From: CAXBBB01 sp963815505 | GTDB lineage: Bacteria; Bacteroidota; Rhodothermia; Rhodothermales; BA12 | Length of the DNA stretch: 64,000 nt | Assembly: GCA_963815505.1 (NCBI GenBank) | Contig: CAWFGU010000006.1 | Coordinates: 20,722-84,721, forward strand | Direction of reading: 5' to 3' | In this document: in pieces, positions 8,651-18,320 of the stretch | Numbering within the stretch: the stretch's first letter is position 1 | Layout: each line of letters starts with the position of its first letter | Notes under the pieces: model-generated | Seen by the model: the letters and a program-made list of their open reading frames with translations, nothing else | What the model was told of the DNA's origin: nothing | Database searches by the model: none | Translations under genes and position numbers: made by a program

Positions 8651-8854
8651 CGAGAGAAAACGGCTGGTAGAGCGGAGCCGGGGAAGATAGTCCGCCCTTT
8701 TGCCCGATTGATGCTCATCCAGTGAACCAAGCCAGGCATCCCGATCAGAGTTATCGATTCGAGATTCCTACCGCACGTGCGCGGACCGGCGGTTAATCAT
8801 TAGGTTAAGCGGGTACGCTCGAGGCCGATACTCCTACGGCCCCCCTCGCAGTCC

Positions 8855-11800
8855 ATGTCCCTACTCACCTCGCTCGTCTCCCTCGGCGGCCGTTTCGGCT
8901 GCTACGTGACGATGACACTCCTGTGCGTGGCCGCCGGGTGGGACGCGCACGCGCAGGCGCAGCAGTCTGAATCGCCACTCGCTCGGTCACTGGCGGCACC
9001 GCTCCCGCTTCCAGTTCAGACCTTCATGAGCACCGACTACACCGCAGGCGGGCAAAACTGGTCGGTCGTCGAGGACGACGACGGAGTGATCTACGTCGCC
9101 AACAACTCGGGCGTGCTCACGTACGACGGCGGCCACTGGCTCGACGTGGTCCCGATGGACAACGGCGGCATCGCCCGCTCGCTCGTGCGCACGTCGAGCG
9201 GGCGCATCGTACTGGGCGGAGCGAGCGAACTGGGCATCGTCGAACCGCAAGCCGGCCTGCCGCCCCTGTACCGCGCGATCACGCACGAGTTGCCCGACTC
9301 GCTCCAGGGCTTTGGCGACGCGTGGCGAGGACTGGCCGTCGGCGACGCCGCCGCGTTCGTGCTGAGTAGATCCATTCTGTTCGTTCGAGCCGACGATTCC
9401 ATCCTCGCCTGGACCAAACCCCACGTGTCGACGCGGGCCGTGCTGGCGCGCGACACGCTGTTTCTGGCCTCGCCGATCGATGGCGCGCCCGTGATGGCCT
9501 ATCTCGACGGCGAGGTGCGAGTGGTCGACTCGGATCTGGGCCGCCTGATCCAGCGCGAGCGCGCGCGCTACACGGCGCACCTGGACGGCGTCGATTACCT
9601 GCTGGGCCAGAGCGCTCTGCTAGCCGTATCGGCCGACACGATCCGCACGCTAGACGCCTTCCCTGTCGCCGATGTGCAAGCTGTCTGGCCCTACGGAATG
9701 ACGGCGGCGCCCGGCGGCGCGCTTGTCGTGTCGACGATCGAAGGCGGCGCGTTCGTAACCGACACGTCGGGGCGCCTGCTGCGCCAGGTGACGCGCGCGT
9801 CAGGGCTGCCCGAAAACGTGACACAGTGCGCCTTCGTCGACTCGGCCGGTGCGCTGTGGGTATGTCACGACCTGGGGGTCTCGCGCGTGCAGCTGATGGC
9901 GCCGCTGCGCACGCTGCGGACACCCGACGTACCGATCTCGGCCAACGACGCCGCGCTGGCGGGCGACACCGTCCACGTGCTCAACGTGTCGGGGCTGACC
10001 AGTTTTACACTAACGCAGGACGGTATCGACGTGCACCGCACGGAAAAAATACTCGATGGACGCCGCCTCCTCCAGACACCGCACGGTCTGCTGGCCGCCC
10101 ATTCAAGGGGCGTGCTGTCGATACGCGCCGGTCGCACCGACTCCCTGGCGATCCCCGGCGACATCTACCCCTACACGGAGGAACTGGTACCGGCCGACGA
10201 CAGCGGCGCGCGCGTCGTCGCTGGGATTGATGGGGGACCGTGCCTGCTGCGCTTCGAGCGAAACCAGTGGCGCGTCGGCAACTGCCTGCGCGAACTCGGC
10301 GTGCCCAGCATCACGCGCGGCGTGCGCGGCGTCGAAGGCGACGTGTGGTTGGGCTCGAATTTCCAGGGCGTGCTCCGGCTGCGCTACGACGCCCAAGCCG
10401 ACTCGCTCGCCCTGGTAGCCCACTACACCGACACGCTGCTCACCAACCGCTCGGTCGTTCCACTGCGCATCGCCGACGCGCTCTATCTGAAGGCCGACAC
10501 AGTACTTCGGTGGCAAGGCACCGCCTTCGAGACCGACACCTCACGCCTGACCTCGCTGCTCGCTTCCGACACTACGAGCCTGCTACGCACCACGGGCAGA
10601 GGGCGCATCGCCTCAATGGGGGAAAAACGGCTGAGCCTGATCACGCCCGGCCCGCCGCCTCGCTCAATCGACCTGATGCACGACCGGTTGAACTCGAAGG
10701 AACTGCTCGAAGTGCTGGACCTGCCCGACGGCCGCTTTCTGACGATGAACCTGCTCTCGCTCTCGCTCGTGGCACCCGACCTGATCGGCGCGCTCCCGGT
10801 TCCGCTGGCGCCCCGCCTCTCCTTCGTGCGGCACATCGGTCCGGACACGCTCGTCTCGTCTCTGAAACCGTTCACGCCTGAGCAGCGCGACCTGTCGTTC
10901 GCCTACGCCACGCTCGCCGCCGACCTTTCGGGAGCCACGCTCTACCGCACGCGGATGAGCGGCTACGAGGACGAGTGGAGCGCGTGGAGTCCGGCAGGTG
11001 AGCGCGTGTTCACCAACCTCCCGCACGGCTCGTACGCGCTCGAGATGCAGGCGCGCGATGCGTGGGGGCGCGACACCGAGGTGCGGACGGCCACGTTCCA
11101 CATCGCGCCCAAGTGGTTTCAGACGTGGTGGGCCAACCTGCTCTTCCTCGGACTCTCCACGCTCCTGCTCGCCTTCGTCGTATCTCGAATCGTGCGGTGG
11201 CGCGGGCGTCAACTATCCGAGCGCAACGCGATCCTCGAGTCGCTCGTCGCTGAGCGGACGGCGGATCTCGAACGGCAAGCGCTGACTCAGCAGCGGCTCA
11301 ACGAGCGCCTTTCCGAGTCCAATCAGAAGCTGGAGGACGCGAGCGAGCAGAAGACGGCGCTGCTCGGCATCGCGGCCCACGACCTGCGCAACCCCATCGC
11401 CAACGTCAAGAGCCTCGCCGAACTGCTCCGCATGGACTTGCCCGACGACATGGACGAACCGCGTGAACTCGTCGACCTGATCCACGAATCGTCGGATGCC
11501 ATGCTTCGGCTCATCGAAGACTTGCTACGCTCCAACGAGGCCGAGCGAGGCGCGCTCAAAATGAACATGGAACCGCTTGATATGGCTGACATTGGTCGCG
11601 CGGCCGTCGAGACGACTCGGGCTCGGGCGAGTGTCAAGGAGCAACGCATCGAGTGGGAAGGGATGCCCAGCGTGGCCTGCGGCGACGGCTCGCGCGTGCG
11701 CGATGTGATGTTCAACCTGCTCTCCAACGCCGTCAAGTACAGTCCGCGCGGAAGCATACTGCGCGCTCGCGTCCGCTGCGACTCCGGATTTGCCCGCTTC

Positions 11801-12226
11801 TCGGTTACCGACCAGGGACCGGGCCTCACCGAAGCCGACCATGCGCACCTGTTCCACCCTTTCAAGAAGCTGTCCGCCCGACCAACCGAGGGCGAGTCGT
11901 CGACCGGACTGGGGCTGTTCATCGTGCGACAGTACGTCGAGCAGATGGGCGGGCGCGTTGGGGCAGACAGCGTACTGGGCCAGGGAAGCACGTTCTGGTT
12001 CGAGCTGCCGCTGGTGGCGAAAGAGAAAGAGGCTGTCGCGAACTCTTCTTCGAGCGTGAGTAGCGAAGCTCTTCGACCTCAGTCGGCGTCTGGGAGCGAG
12101 GCCTGTAGCGGCAGCGTGACGACGAACGTGCTGCCCTCTTGCGGACCGTCCTCGACAGCGATGGAGCCGCCGTGCCGCTCGGCGATGCGGCGGCAGACAG
12201 CCAATCCAATGCCCGACCCGGCGTAA
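8855..12226 (+). CDS. Sensor histidine kinase with periplasmic beta-propeller and Y_Y_Y domain
   Basis: 1123 aa. A signal/anchor is followed by a large propeller-like sensor region (about 45-670), a Y_Y_Y domain (about 680-755: MSGYEDEWSAW, LPHGSYALEMQARD), one membrane span (about 758-780), a coiled coil, a HisKA domain with phospho-acceptor His in GIAAHDLRNPIANVKS (about residue 840), and a HATPase domain (NLLSNAVKYS, DQGPGL, GLGLFIVRQYVEQMGG). This is the architecture of two-component regulator-propeller kinases, which sense periplasmic ligands. No receiver or DNA-binding domain is fused, so the partner regulator is elsewhere. The last 70 residues after FWFELPLV are low-complexity and read antisense to the next gene's 3' end, a 148-base convergent overlap. 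Confidence 0.88.
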   Translation: MSLLTSLVSLGGRFGCYVTMTLLCVAAGWDAHAQAQQSESPLARSLAAPLPLPVQTFMSTDYTAGGQNWSVVEDDDGVIYVANNSGVLTYDGGHWLDVVPMDNGGIARSLVRTSSGRIVLGGASELGIVEPQAGLPPLYRAITHELPDSLQGFGDAWRGLAVGDAAAFVLSRSILFVRADDSILAWTKPHVSTRAVLARDTLFLASPIDGAPVMAYLDGEVRVVDSDLGRLIQRERARYTAHLDGVDYLLGQSALLAVSADTIRTLDAFPVADVQAVWPYGMTAAPGGALVVSTIEGGAFVTDTSGRLLRQVTRASGLPENVTQCAFVDSAGALWVCHDLGVSRVQLMAPLRTLRTPDVPISANDAALAGDTVHVLNVSGLTSFTLTQDGIDVHRTEKILDGRRLLQTPHGLLAAHSRGVLSIRAGRTDSLAIPGDIYPYTEELVPADDSGARVVAGIDGGPCLLRFERNQWRVGNCLRELGVPSITRGVRGVEGDVWLGSNFQGVLRLRYDAQADSLALVAHYTDTLLTNRSVVPLRIADALYLKADTVLRWQGTAFETDTSRLTSLLASDTTSLLRTTGRGRIASMGEKRLSLITPGPPPRSIDLMHDRLNSKELLEVLDLPDGRFLTMNLLSLSLVAPDLIGALPVPLAPRLSFVRHIGPDTLVSSLKPFTPEQRDLSFAYATLAADLSGATLYRTRMSGYEDEWSAWSPAGERVFTNLPHGSYALEMQARDAWGRDTEVRTATFHIAPKWFQTWWANLLFLGLSTLLLAFVVSRIVRWRGRQLSERNAILESLVAERTADLERQALTQQRLNERLSESNQKLEDASEQKTALLGIAAHDLRNPIANVKSLAELLRMDLPDDMDEPRELVDLIHESSDAMLRLIEDLLRSNEAERGALKMNMEPLDMADIGRAAVETTRARASVKEQRIEWEGMPSVACGDGSRVRDVMFNLLSNAVKYSPRGSILRARVRCDSGFARFSVTDQGPGLTEADHAHLFHPFKKLSARPTEGESSTGLGLFIVRQYVEQMGGRVGADSVLGQGSTFWFELPLVAKEKEAVANSSSSVSSEALRPQSASGSEACSGSVTTNVLPSCGPSSTAMEPPCRSAMRRQTANPMPDPA

Positions 12227-14427
12227 TCAGTGCGCCCATGCAGCCTTCCGAACGGGGCAAATATGCGCTCGCGGTGATTGGGATCAATGCCGATGCCGTC
12301 GTCACGCACCATCAGACGGGTCGACGTGTCGCTCGTCTCGGCCCACACACGGATCGTCGGCGCGTGGTCTGGCTTGCGGTATTTGACGGCGTTCTTGAGC
12401 AGGTTTTGGAGTAGCTGGTGCATCTGGGCGCTGTCGGCCTGGATCGTCGGAAGGGGGTCGATTTCGATCTTGGCGCCCGAATCGCGGATGGCGAGTTCGA
12501 GGTCTTCGAGCACCGTTCGAGCGATTGTGTTCAGATCCACGTTGCCGGTCTCCCCGGCACGCGAGGTGACGCGCGAGTAGGCGAGCAGATCGCGCACCAG
12601 CGTGCCCAGGCGTTGAGCGGCGTTTTGGACGCGGTCGATGAAATAGCGCTCCTGCTCGTCCAGGTTCTCGCCATACTCGTCGGCGATCATACCCGCGAAG
12701 ATGCTGATCTTGCGCAGCGGCTCTTGGAGGTCGTGGCTGGCAGCATGGGCGAAGTCTTGCAAATCGCGGTTGCGCTGCTCCAGCTGCCTGGTCCGGTCGG
12801 CGACGCGGGCTTCGAGCGTCTCGTTGAGCGTCCGCAGTTCGGCCTCGCGCTGCTCGACCTCTGCTTCGGCACGGTGCCGCTCGGTCGTGTCGCGAAAGAC
12901 GACGGCGAAGCGTCCACGCGGCTCAACAGGCGTCGCGAATAGATCGAACCATCTGCCCATCGACTCGACTTGCTCCTCGAACCGTAGCGACTCTCCTTGG
13001 AGGGCGACTCGCCGTAGGTCTCGATCCACCGCGATTCCAAGCTGGGCACCAACTCCAGCGCCGTCTTCCCCGGAGCGTCGCGCATCCCCGTCATCGTCTC
13101 GAAGAGCGGGTTGACTTCGATGAACCGGTAGTCGACCGGCTTGCCGTCCTTTACGACGATCTCACACAGACCGTAGCCCTCGTCGATGCGCTCAAAGATG
13201 GTGCGCAGCCGCCCTTCGCTCTCGCGCAGCGCATGTCCGGTATTTTTCTGCTCGGTTATGTCGCGCAGAACACCGGTAAAGCGCACAGCGGTTCGCGCGC
13301 CGTCGCGGTCCTCGAACACGGTCCGCCCCTGCGCGCTGAGCCATCGCACGACACCGGGCGAGGGGTGCACCCGGTATTCAATGTCGTACACCTCCGGTCC
13401 GTCCGAACGCAGCGATTGCTTAATGGCTTCGGCCACGCCGGGCCGATCGGCCGGGTGCATTCGGTCGAGGTACGGAGCGAGGTCGACGCCTTCGTATTCC
13501 TCCAATCCGAACAGCACACGCCCTCGCTGGTCGACTATCAGCCGGTCCATCCCCGGCTCCATCACCCACATGCCGAGGCTGGCCGACTCCAACGCGATGC
13601 GCAGACGCTCTTCGCTTTCCTCAAGCATCAGGTCTCTGCCCCGCTGATCGGTGACGTCGCGCAGCACACCTGTAAAACGGGACGCCCGACGCCCGGCACC
13701 GTCTCTTTCGAATAGAGTCTGGCCGCGTGCATTCACCCACCTCTCCGGGCTTGGCGAATCTGGAGGCGAATGCACGCGGTAGACTGTGGCGTATCCGTCG
13801 TTCGGCTCGTCGGGATCGAGCGTGCGGGCGATGGCCTGGCGGACGGTATCCCGGTCGGCGGGGTGGATTCGGCTGACGAAGTCATCCAACGCAGTAGCCG
13901 AAGAGTCTTCCAGTCCAAACATTTCGCGCCCCCTCTCGTCGATGCTCAATGCTTCCATAGGAGGCACCATCGACCATGCGCCGAGGTCAGCGGCATCGAG
14001 AGCGACGCGCAGCCGCTTGTTGCTCTCGCGGAGCGCCCGCTGCGCAACGAACCGTTCACTCACGTCGCGCACCGTGCCCACGAAGCGCACCGGCGTCCGC
14101 CTAGCGCCCTCATCGTCGAACAGGACGAGCCCGTTGACTTCGATCCAGCGCTCGCTGCCGCTGCCAAGCACCAGGCGGTAGGTCTGCACGTATCATCCGC
14201 CGTGTCGGGTCGCGCTGCAAATCGGACTTCCTCCTGCGCCTCTTCCCGGTCGTCGGGATGGATTCGGTCGATCACGTCGCGAGCCGTACGCTTGCCCGTC
14301 CCCGAGACGTCGAACGCGTGAGCCGCTCCAGCGGGTCCAGAGCAATCGTGTTGGCACAGATCGATGGACCAGATGCCCACACCCGCTCGCCGAGCGCCAT
14401 CCGCGCTACTCCTCGTCGTTCGACCAC
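12079..14427 (-). pseudogene. Multi-PAS sensor histidine kinase, frameshifted
   Basis: The C-terminal 316-codon frame (12079-13029) has a last PAS segment, a coiled coil, HisKA with FAHAASHDLQEPLRKISIFA and HATPase (NLLKNAVKY, DDGIGI, GSGIGLAVCRR). The frame from 13010 to 14189 has three PAS/PAC units, each with a HPADR motif and a closing FTGVLRD(V/I)T segment. Continuity requires one frame change near 13005-13016 (ETYG to RVALQGESLRF) and another near 14190. Upstream, GIWSIDL, ANTIALDPLERLT and VIDRIHPDDREEA lie in alternating frames, implying further indels between 14290 and 14370. The start is uncertain (GTG at 14427 used). It is a soluble multi-PAS kinase, either a real pseudogene or an artefact of sequencing indels. 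Confidence 0.7.
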
Positions 14428-14594
14428 GAGATCGGCATCTTCGTCGAGAATGGTCGTCTGCTCGCGAGGATTGGGTGGTCGAGGTGAGCGATCGGAGGGC
14501 GGCGGGTAGATCGGAAATACGGGGGCAATAGCGGCCTATCGTGGACCGAGGACACCCCAAATTCGTCTACAGCACTCCTCCGGCGCCGCGCACT

Positions 14595-15664
14595 TCACAA
14601 CTCGATCCGCGCTACGACACCGCCTCTTCCCGCCGCCACAAATCCGCCGTCGGGATGAGGCGCGACGGTCCACAATTCGGCATCGGTCATCACGCGCCAC
14701 GTCTCGCCACCATCTGACGAAACCGACAGCCCGCCCGGTCCCGTCGCCGCCACGAAAGTGCGATCGTCCGGCATCGTATGCCGCGAGTCCATACACCTGC
14801 CCAACGCCGACACCCGACAGCCGCTCCCACTCGAATCCTCCGTCGTCTGAGCGCAACACGACCGTAGAGTCGACCGCTCCGAGCAGCCCGACGAAGCGCG
14901 CGTCGTCGGTCCACGCCGCCGTCGACAGGCCGACGCCGCCTTCCGTCGAACCGATGGGCACGTCACGCGCGGTCCACGTCTGTCCATAGTCGGCCGTGGC
15001 GACCAAGCGGTCGTCGTCGCCTTCACCCGGCCCGCCGTTGGTCACGATCCAACCCTGCTCCGCCCGCTCCGGCGACGGCGCACGCCCCGCTCGAAGCGTA
15101 GCCTCCCTCGCCGTCGCGCGCCGGAGGCACCCGGGACTGGATCGACGCTGCGTCCACGACTGACCGCGATCCGTCGTGCGGACGATGGGCATGGCAAAGC
15201 CGTCGCCCTTCAGCCAGCGCGTCCGAAAAGGCAAAGCCGACTCCGGGGCGGTCGGGCCAGAAGGCGAAGCAGTCGTAGAAGGCCGACGGATCGGCGTTGG
15301 TCCACGTCGTCTGCCACGAGTCGCCTCCATCTCTGGTTCTGAAAACGCGCGAAGCCGAGCCGTTGCCAATGCTGAGGAGAACGGCTTCGGTCGAGGAGAA
15401 CGCGTGTGTGTCGCGGAACTGGAGCGTATCGGCGCCCGGCACCTGCATCACGCGCCACGCGCCGCCCGCTGGTTGGAAGGCCGCGGCGCCTCCGGTACCT
15501 CCCATCCAAACGTGGCCATCGTCCGTCACCGATAATCCAATCCACAACACGTCGGTCGCCAGCGTGTCGAGCGTGATCGACGGCTCGCTGATCGACATCG
15601 GAGCGACGGGCGAACGAGCGCACCCGATCAGGAGGACGGCGAGAAGGGCAGCGAGTCGGAGCAC
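14595..15664 (-). pseudogene. Asp-box (BNR) repeat lipoprotein, multiply frameshifted
   Basis: The start MLRLAALLAVLLIGCARS gives a lipobox (LIGC). The reading passes through at least four frame changes (about 15225, 15140, 15070 and 14780) while conserved content continues. Successive Asp-boxes RTRDGGDSW, TTDRGQSW, TADYGQTW, RSDDGGFEW and SSDGGETW are spread over three frames, as is PPARDGEGGYASSGACAVAG. The end in frame is GRGGVVARIEL. Such proteins form sialidase-like six- or seven-bladed propellers on the cell surface; most family members in this phylum have no proven enzyme activity. The frame changes are so dense that sequencing error is as likely as gene death. Confidence 0.7.
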
Positions 15665-15697
15665 GGCAGCAGGAGTGGGTTCGCCGTCAAGGTAGGA

Positions 15698-16180
15698 TCA
15701 TACCGGCTGCACGTCCGATGTGCGCGGTTTGGCGTCGGCATTTTTGAGCGCGGCGTAGTGGTCGCGGTAGGCCCACATCAGAAACGCCACAAGCCCAAAC
15801 ACGACGATAGCTGGCGCAATCGACGCCGGCTCGAGGAAGACGTGAAAGAGCAGCGCGTTGACGAGGATCGGCATCACGAGGATCAGCGCGAGCGGCACCC
15901 ACCGGCCGACGAGCAGCAGCACCCCGACGAGCACCTCGGTCAACCCAACCAACGGCATCGTGAACCCGGACGCCATGAGTCCCTCGAAATACGTCGCCGC
16001 GCCACCGGCGGGTTCGGGCTGGGGAATGAACCCAAAGAAGATGTTGAGCCCGAAGACAATCATCGGAAAGGCTACGAGAACGCGGGCGACTAAAACGGCA
16101 TTGCGCAAGAGAAGAAGCGTTGAGTGAGCCAGAAAGGAACGAACATTCCAGAATAGATGCAAGTGCCAAACCTTGCTCAC
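15698..16180 (-). CDS. DoxX-family membrane protein
   Basis: 160 aa with four hydrophobic segments: LVARVLVAFPMIVFGLNIFF, the LTEVLVGVLLLVGRWVPLAL region, the LVNALLFHVFL region and AIVVFGLVAFLMWAY. The FGLNIFFGFIP...PAGGAATYFEGL pattern and overall size fit small DoxX-like inner-membrane proteins. The first about 30 residues are not hydrophobic and a start further in is possible. It sits alone between the ABC exporter gene and the Asp-box gene on the same strand. Physiological role unknown. Confidence 0.7.
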   Translation of the reverse strand: MSKVWHLHLFWNVRSFLAHSTLLLLRNAVLVARVLVAFPMIVFGLNIFFGFIPQPEPAGGAATYFEGLMASGFTMPLVGLTEVLVGVLLLVGRWVPLALILVMPILVNALLFHVFLEPASIAPAIVVFGLVAFLMWAYRDHYAALKNADAKPRTSDVQPV

Positions 16181-16255
16181 GCCGAGCGTCGATCCAACGT
16201 AGCGGGCTTCGCCTCACCGCCTACCGTATATCGGCTGGCTGATTCCGCTTCGAAG

Positions 16256-18220
16256 CTACTCGCCCGAATCGCCGATCTGCGACTGCGGCGCAGGCGTAGG
16301 GGCCGATCCCAGCCGCCCATCTCCGCGCTCTTGATCGCGGTACTGGAGCTCGTAGAGGCGGCGGTAGAGCCCGCCCAAGGCGAGCAATTCCTGATGTGTA
16401 CCGCGTTCGCGGATCTCGCCGCGGTGCATGACGAGGATTTGGTCCGAGTGCTGGATCGTCGACAACCGGTGCGCGACGACTAGCGACGTGCGGCCCTCAA
16501 GCAGCGTTTCGAGCGCCTTCTGGACCATCTCTTCGGTCTCGGTGTCGACGCTGCTCGTGGCTTCGTCGAGTACGAGCACGGCCGGGTCGTAGACGATGGC
16601 CCTGGCGAACGAGAGCAACTGCCGCTGACCGTGCGACAGGCTCGACCCGCGCTCGCGCACGTCCTGATCGTAGCCGCCGGGCAGGCGCTCGATGAACGCG
16701 TCGGCGCCGATGAGTTTGGCAGCGGCCTCGACGCGTTCGCGCGGCACGTCGTCGCCCAGCGCGATGTTGCGCTCGACCGAGCCAGAGAATAGAAATACGT
16801 CCTGCAGCACGAGACCGATGTAGCGGCGCAGGTCGTCCAGCGCGTAGTCGCGCACGTCTACGCCGTCGACTTTGACGCTGCCCTTTTGCACGTCGTAGAA
16901 ACGCAGCAGCAAGCTGATGATGGTGCTCTTCCCGGCGCCGGTCGCCCCGACAAACGCTGCGCTCGCGCCGGGCGCGACGGTGAAGCTGACGCCCTTGAGG
17001 ATCCAGTTCGGCTCCTCGCCTTCGTCCAGGTCGCGGTCGTAGGTGAACCAGACGTTTTCGAACGCGATCTCGCCCCGGAACGGCTGTGATTTGTGCGGCT
17101 GATCCGGCTCGACCATCGTGTCGTCGGTGTCGAGCACGCCGAAGATGCGCTCGGCTCCAGCCATCGCCGACTGCAGCGTGTTGTACTGATCGGACAGGTT
17201 GCGGATCGGCTCGAAGAACTGCCGGACGTAAAGCGTGAATGCGACGAGCACTCCGAGCGTGACGCCTTCGCCAAGCGCCAGCAGTCCGCCCGTCCAGAGC
17301 ACCAGCCCGAGCGCTACGGCCGACAGAATCTCGACGGCGGGCCAGAAGAGGGCAAAGTAGAAAATCGTCTTGATCTGGGCGACGCGGTTGTCGTCGTTGA
17401 TTTCGGCGAAGCGCCGCGCCTCCTCGCGCTCGCGCCCGAACAGTTGAACGACGCCCATGCCGGTCACGTGCTCCTGCAAGAACGCGTTGAGGCGGGCGAC
17501 GTGCTTGCGCGTCTCCCGGTACTGCACGCGCACCTTTTTGCGGAACGTCATCGTCGCCCACACCATGAACGGCATTACGGCAAGCGAGACGAGTGCCAGC
17601 GTCACGCTGTCCGAGAACATGAAGTAGCCGATGAAGAACAGCCGCCCTAGATCGCCCAGAATGGTGACGACGCCTTGGGAGAGCACGTCCGACAGGCTCT
17701 CCACGTCGCTCGTGGTGCGCGTGATCAAGCGGCCGATCGGCTGTCCGTCGAAAAAGCGCAGCGGCTGCTTGACGATGTGGTCGAACACGCGCGTGCGCAT
17801 GTCGAGGATGGCGTTCTGACCGATCCACTGCGTCAGGTAGCCGCCCGCGAACGCGAGGAAGCCTTCCAGAATCAGCACACCGAACAGGACGACGATGAGC
17901 TTGCCCAGCCCGTCCAGATCGCCCGTGACGATGTAGCTGTCGATGCCCTCGCCGATCAACTTTGGCCGCAGCGGACCCAGCAGCGCCGTCCCGACGACGA
18001 GCACCAGAGCCAGCACTACCCACCCTTTGTAGGGCTTGAGGTACGACACGATGCGTCGAAACAGGTGGCTGTCGAAGCCTTTGGCGCGCGTATCGTCCTG
18101 CATTCCCGTCCGCCGCTTGGGTGTCGCTGCCGTATCCGGCGACTGGCTCGCGTCGGGCGGTTCGGCGGCAGATGCAGCGCCGGTTTTGGGATCGGTAGAG
18201 GGAGCGGAGTCCTGCGCCAA
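16256..18220 (-). CDS. MsbA-type ABC half-exporter, canonical nucleotide-binding domain
   Basis: 654 aa. A long hydrophilic N-terminus (about 50 residues) is followed by six membrane spans (about 60-350) and the ATPase: Walker A GATGAGKST (about 425), signature LSHGQRQLLSFARAI (about 530), Walker B VLVLDEATSSVD with the catalytic Glu present, and H-loop VAHRLST. It exports lipid, drug or peptide substrates as a dimer. A second half-exporter at 20920-22716 has Asp in place of this Glu, so the two are likely partners of a heterodimeric exporter of the TM287/288 or BmrCD type. The start is uncertain; MQDDTRAKGF about 40 residues in would also serve. Confidence 0.88.
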   Translation of the reverse strand: MAQDSAPSTDPKTGAASAAEPPDASQSPDTAATPKRRTGMQDDTRAKGFDSHLFRRIVSYLKPYKGWVVLALVLVVGTALLGPLRPKLIGEGIDSYIVTGDLDGLGKLIVVLFGVLILEGFLAFAGGYLTQWIGQNAILDMRTRVFDHIVKQPLRFFDGQPIGRLITRTTSDVESLSDVLSQGVVTILGDLGRLFFIGYFMFSDSVTLALVSLAVMPFMVWATMTFRKKVRVQYRETRKHVARLNAFLQEHVTGMGVVQLFGREREEARRFAEINDDNRVAQIKTIFYFALFWPAVEILSAVALGLVLWTGGLLALGEGVTLGVLVAFTLYVRQFFEPIRNLSDQYNTLQSAMAGAERIFGVLDTDDTMVEPDQPHKSQPFRGEIAFENVWFTYDRDLDEGEEPNWILKGVSFTVAPGASAAFVGATGAGKSTIISLLLRFYDVQKGSVKVDGVDVRDYALDDLRRYIGLVLQDVFLFSGSVERNIALGDDVPRERVEAAAKLIGADAFIERLPGGYDQDVRERGSSLSHGQRQLLSFARAIVYDPAVLVLDEATSSVDTETEEMVQKALETLLEGRTSLVVAHRLSTIQHSDQILVMHRGEIRERGTHQELLALGGLYRRLYELQYRDQERGDGRLGSAPTPAPQSQIGDSGE

Positions 18221-18320
18221 GAGTCAGTCGGAGTGAGGCCGTCGCCAACGCGCCGGGCGGCGTTGCGTTGCGGCAGAGGAAAGATGACGACTCTCCGAGA
18301 GTTGTCATCCCTGGCAGTCG

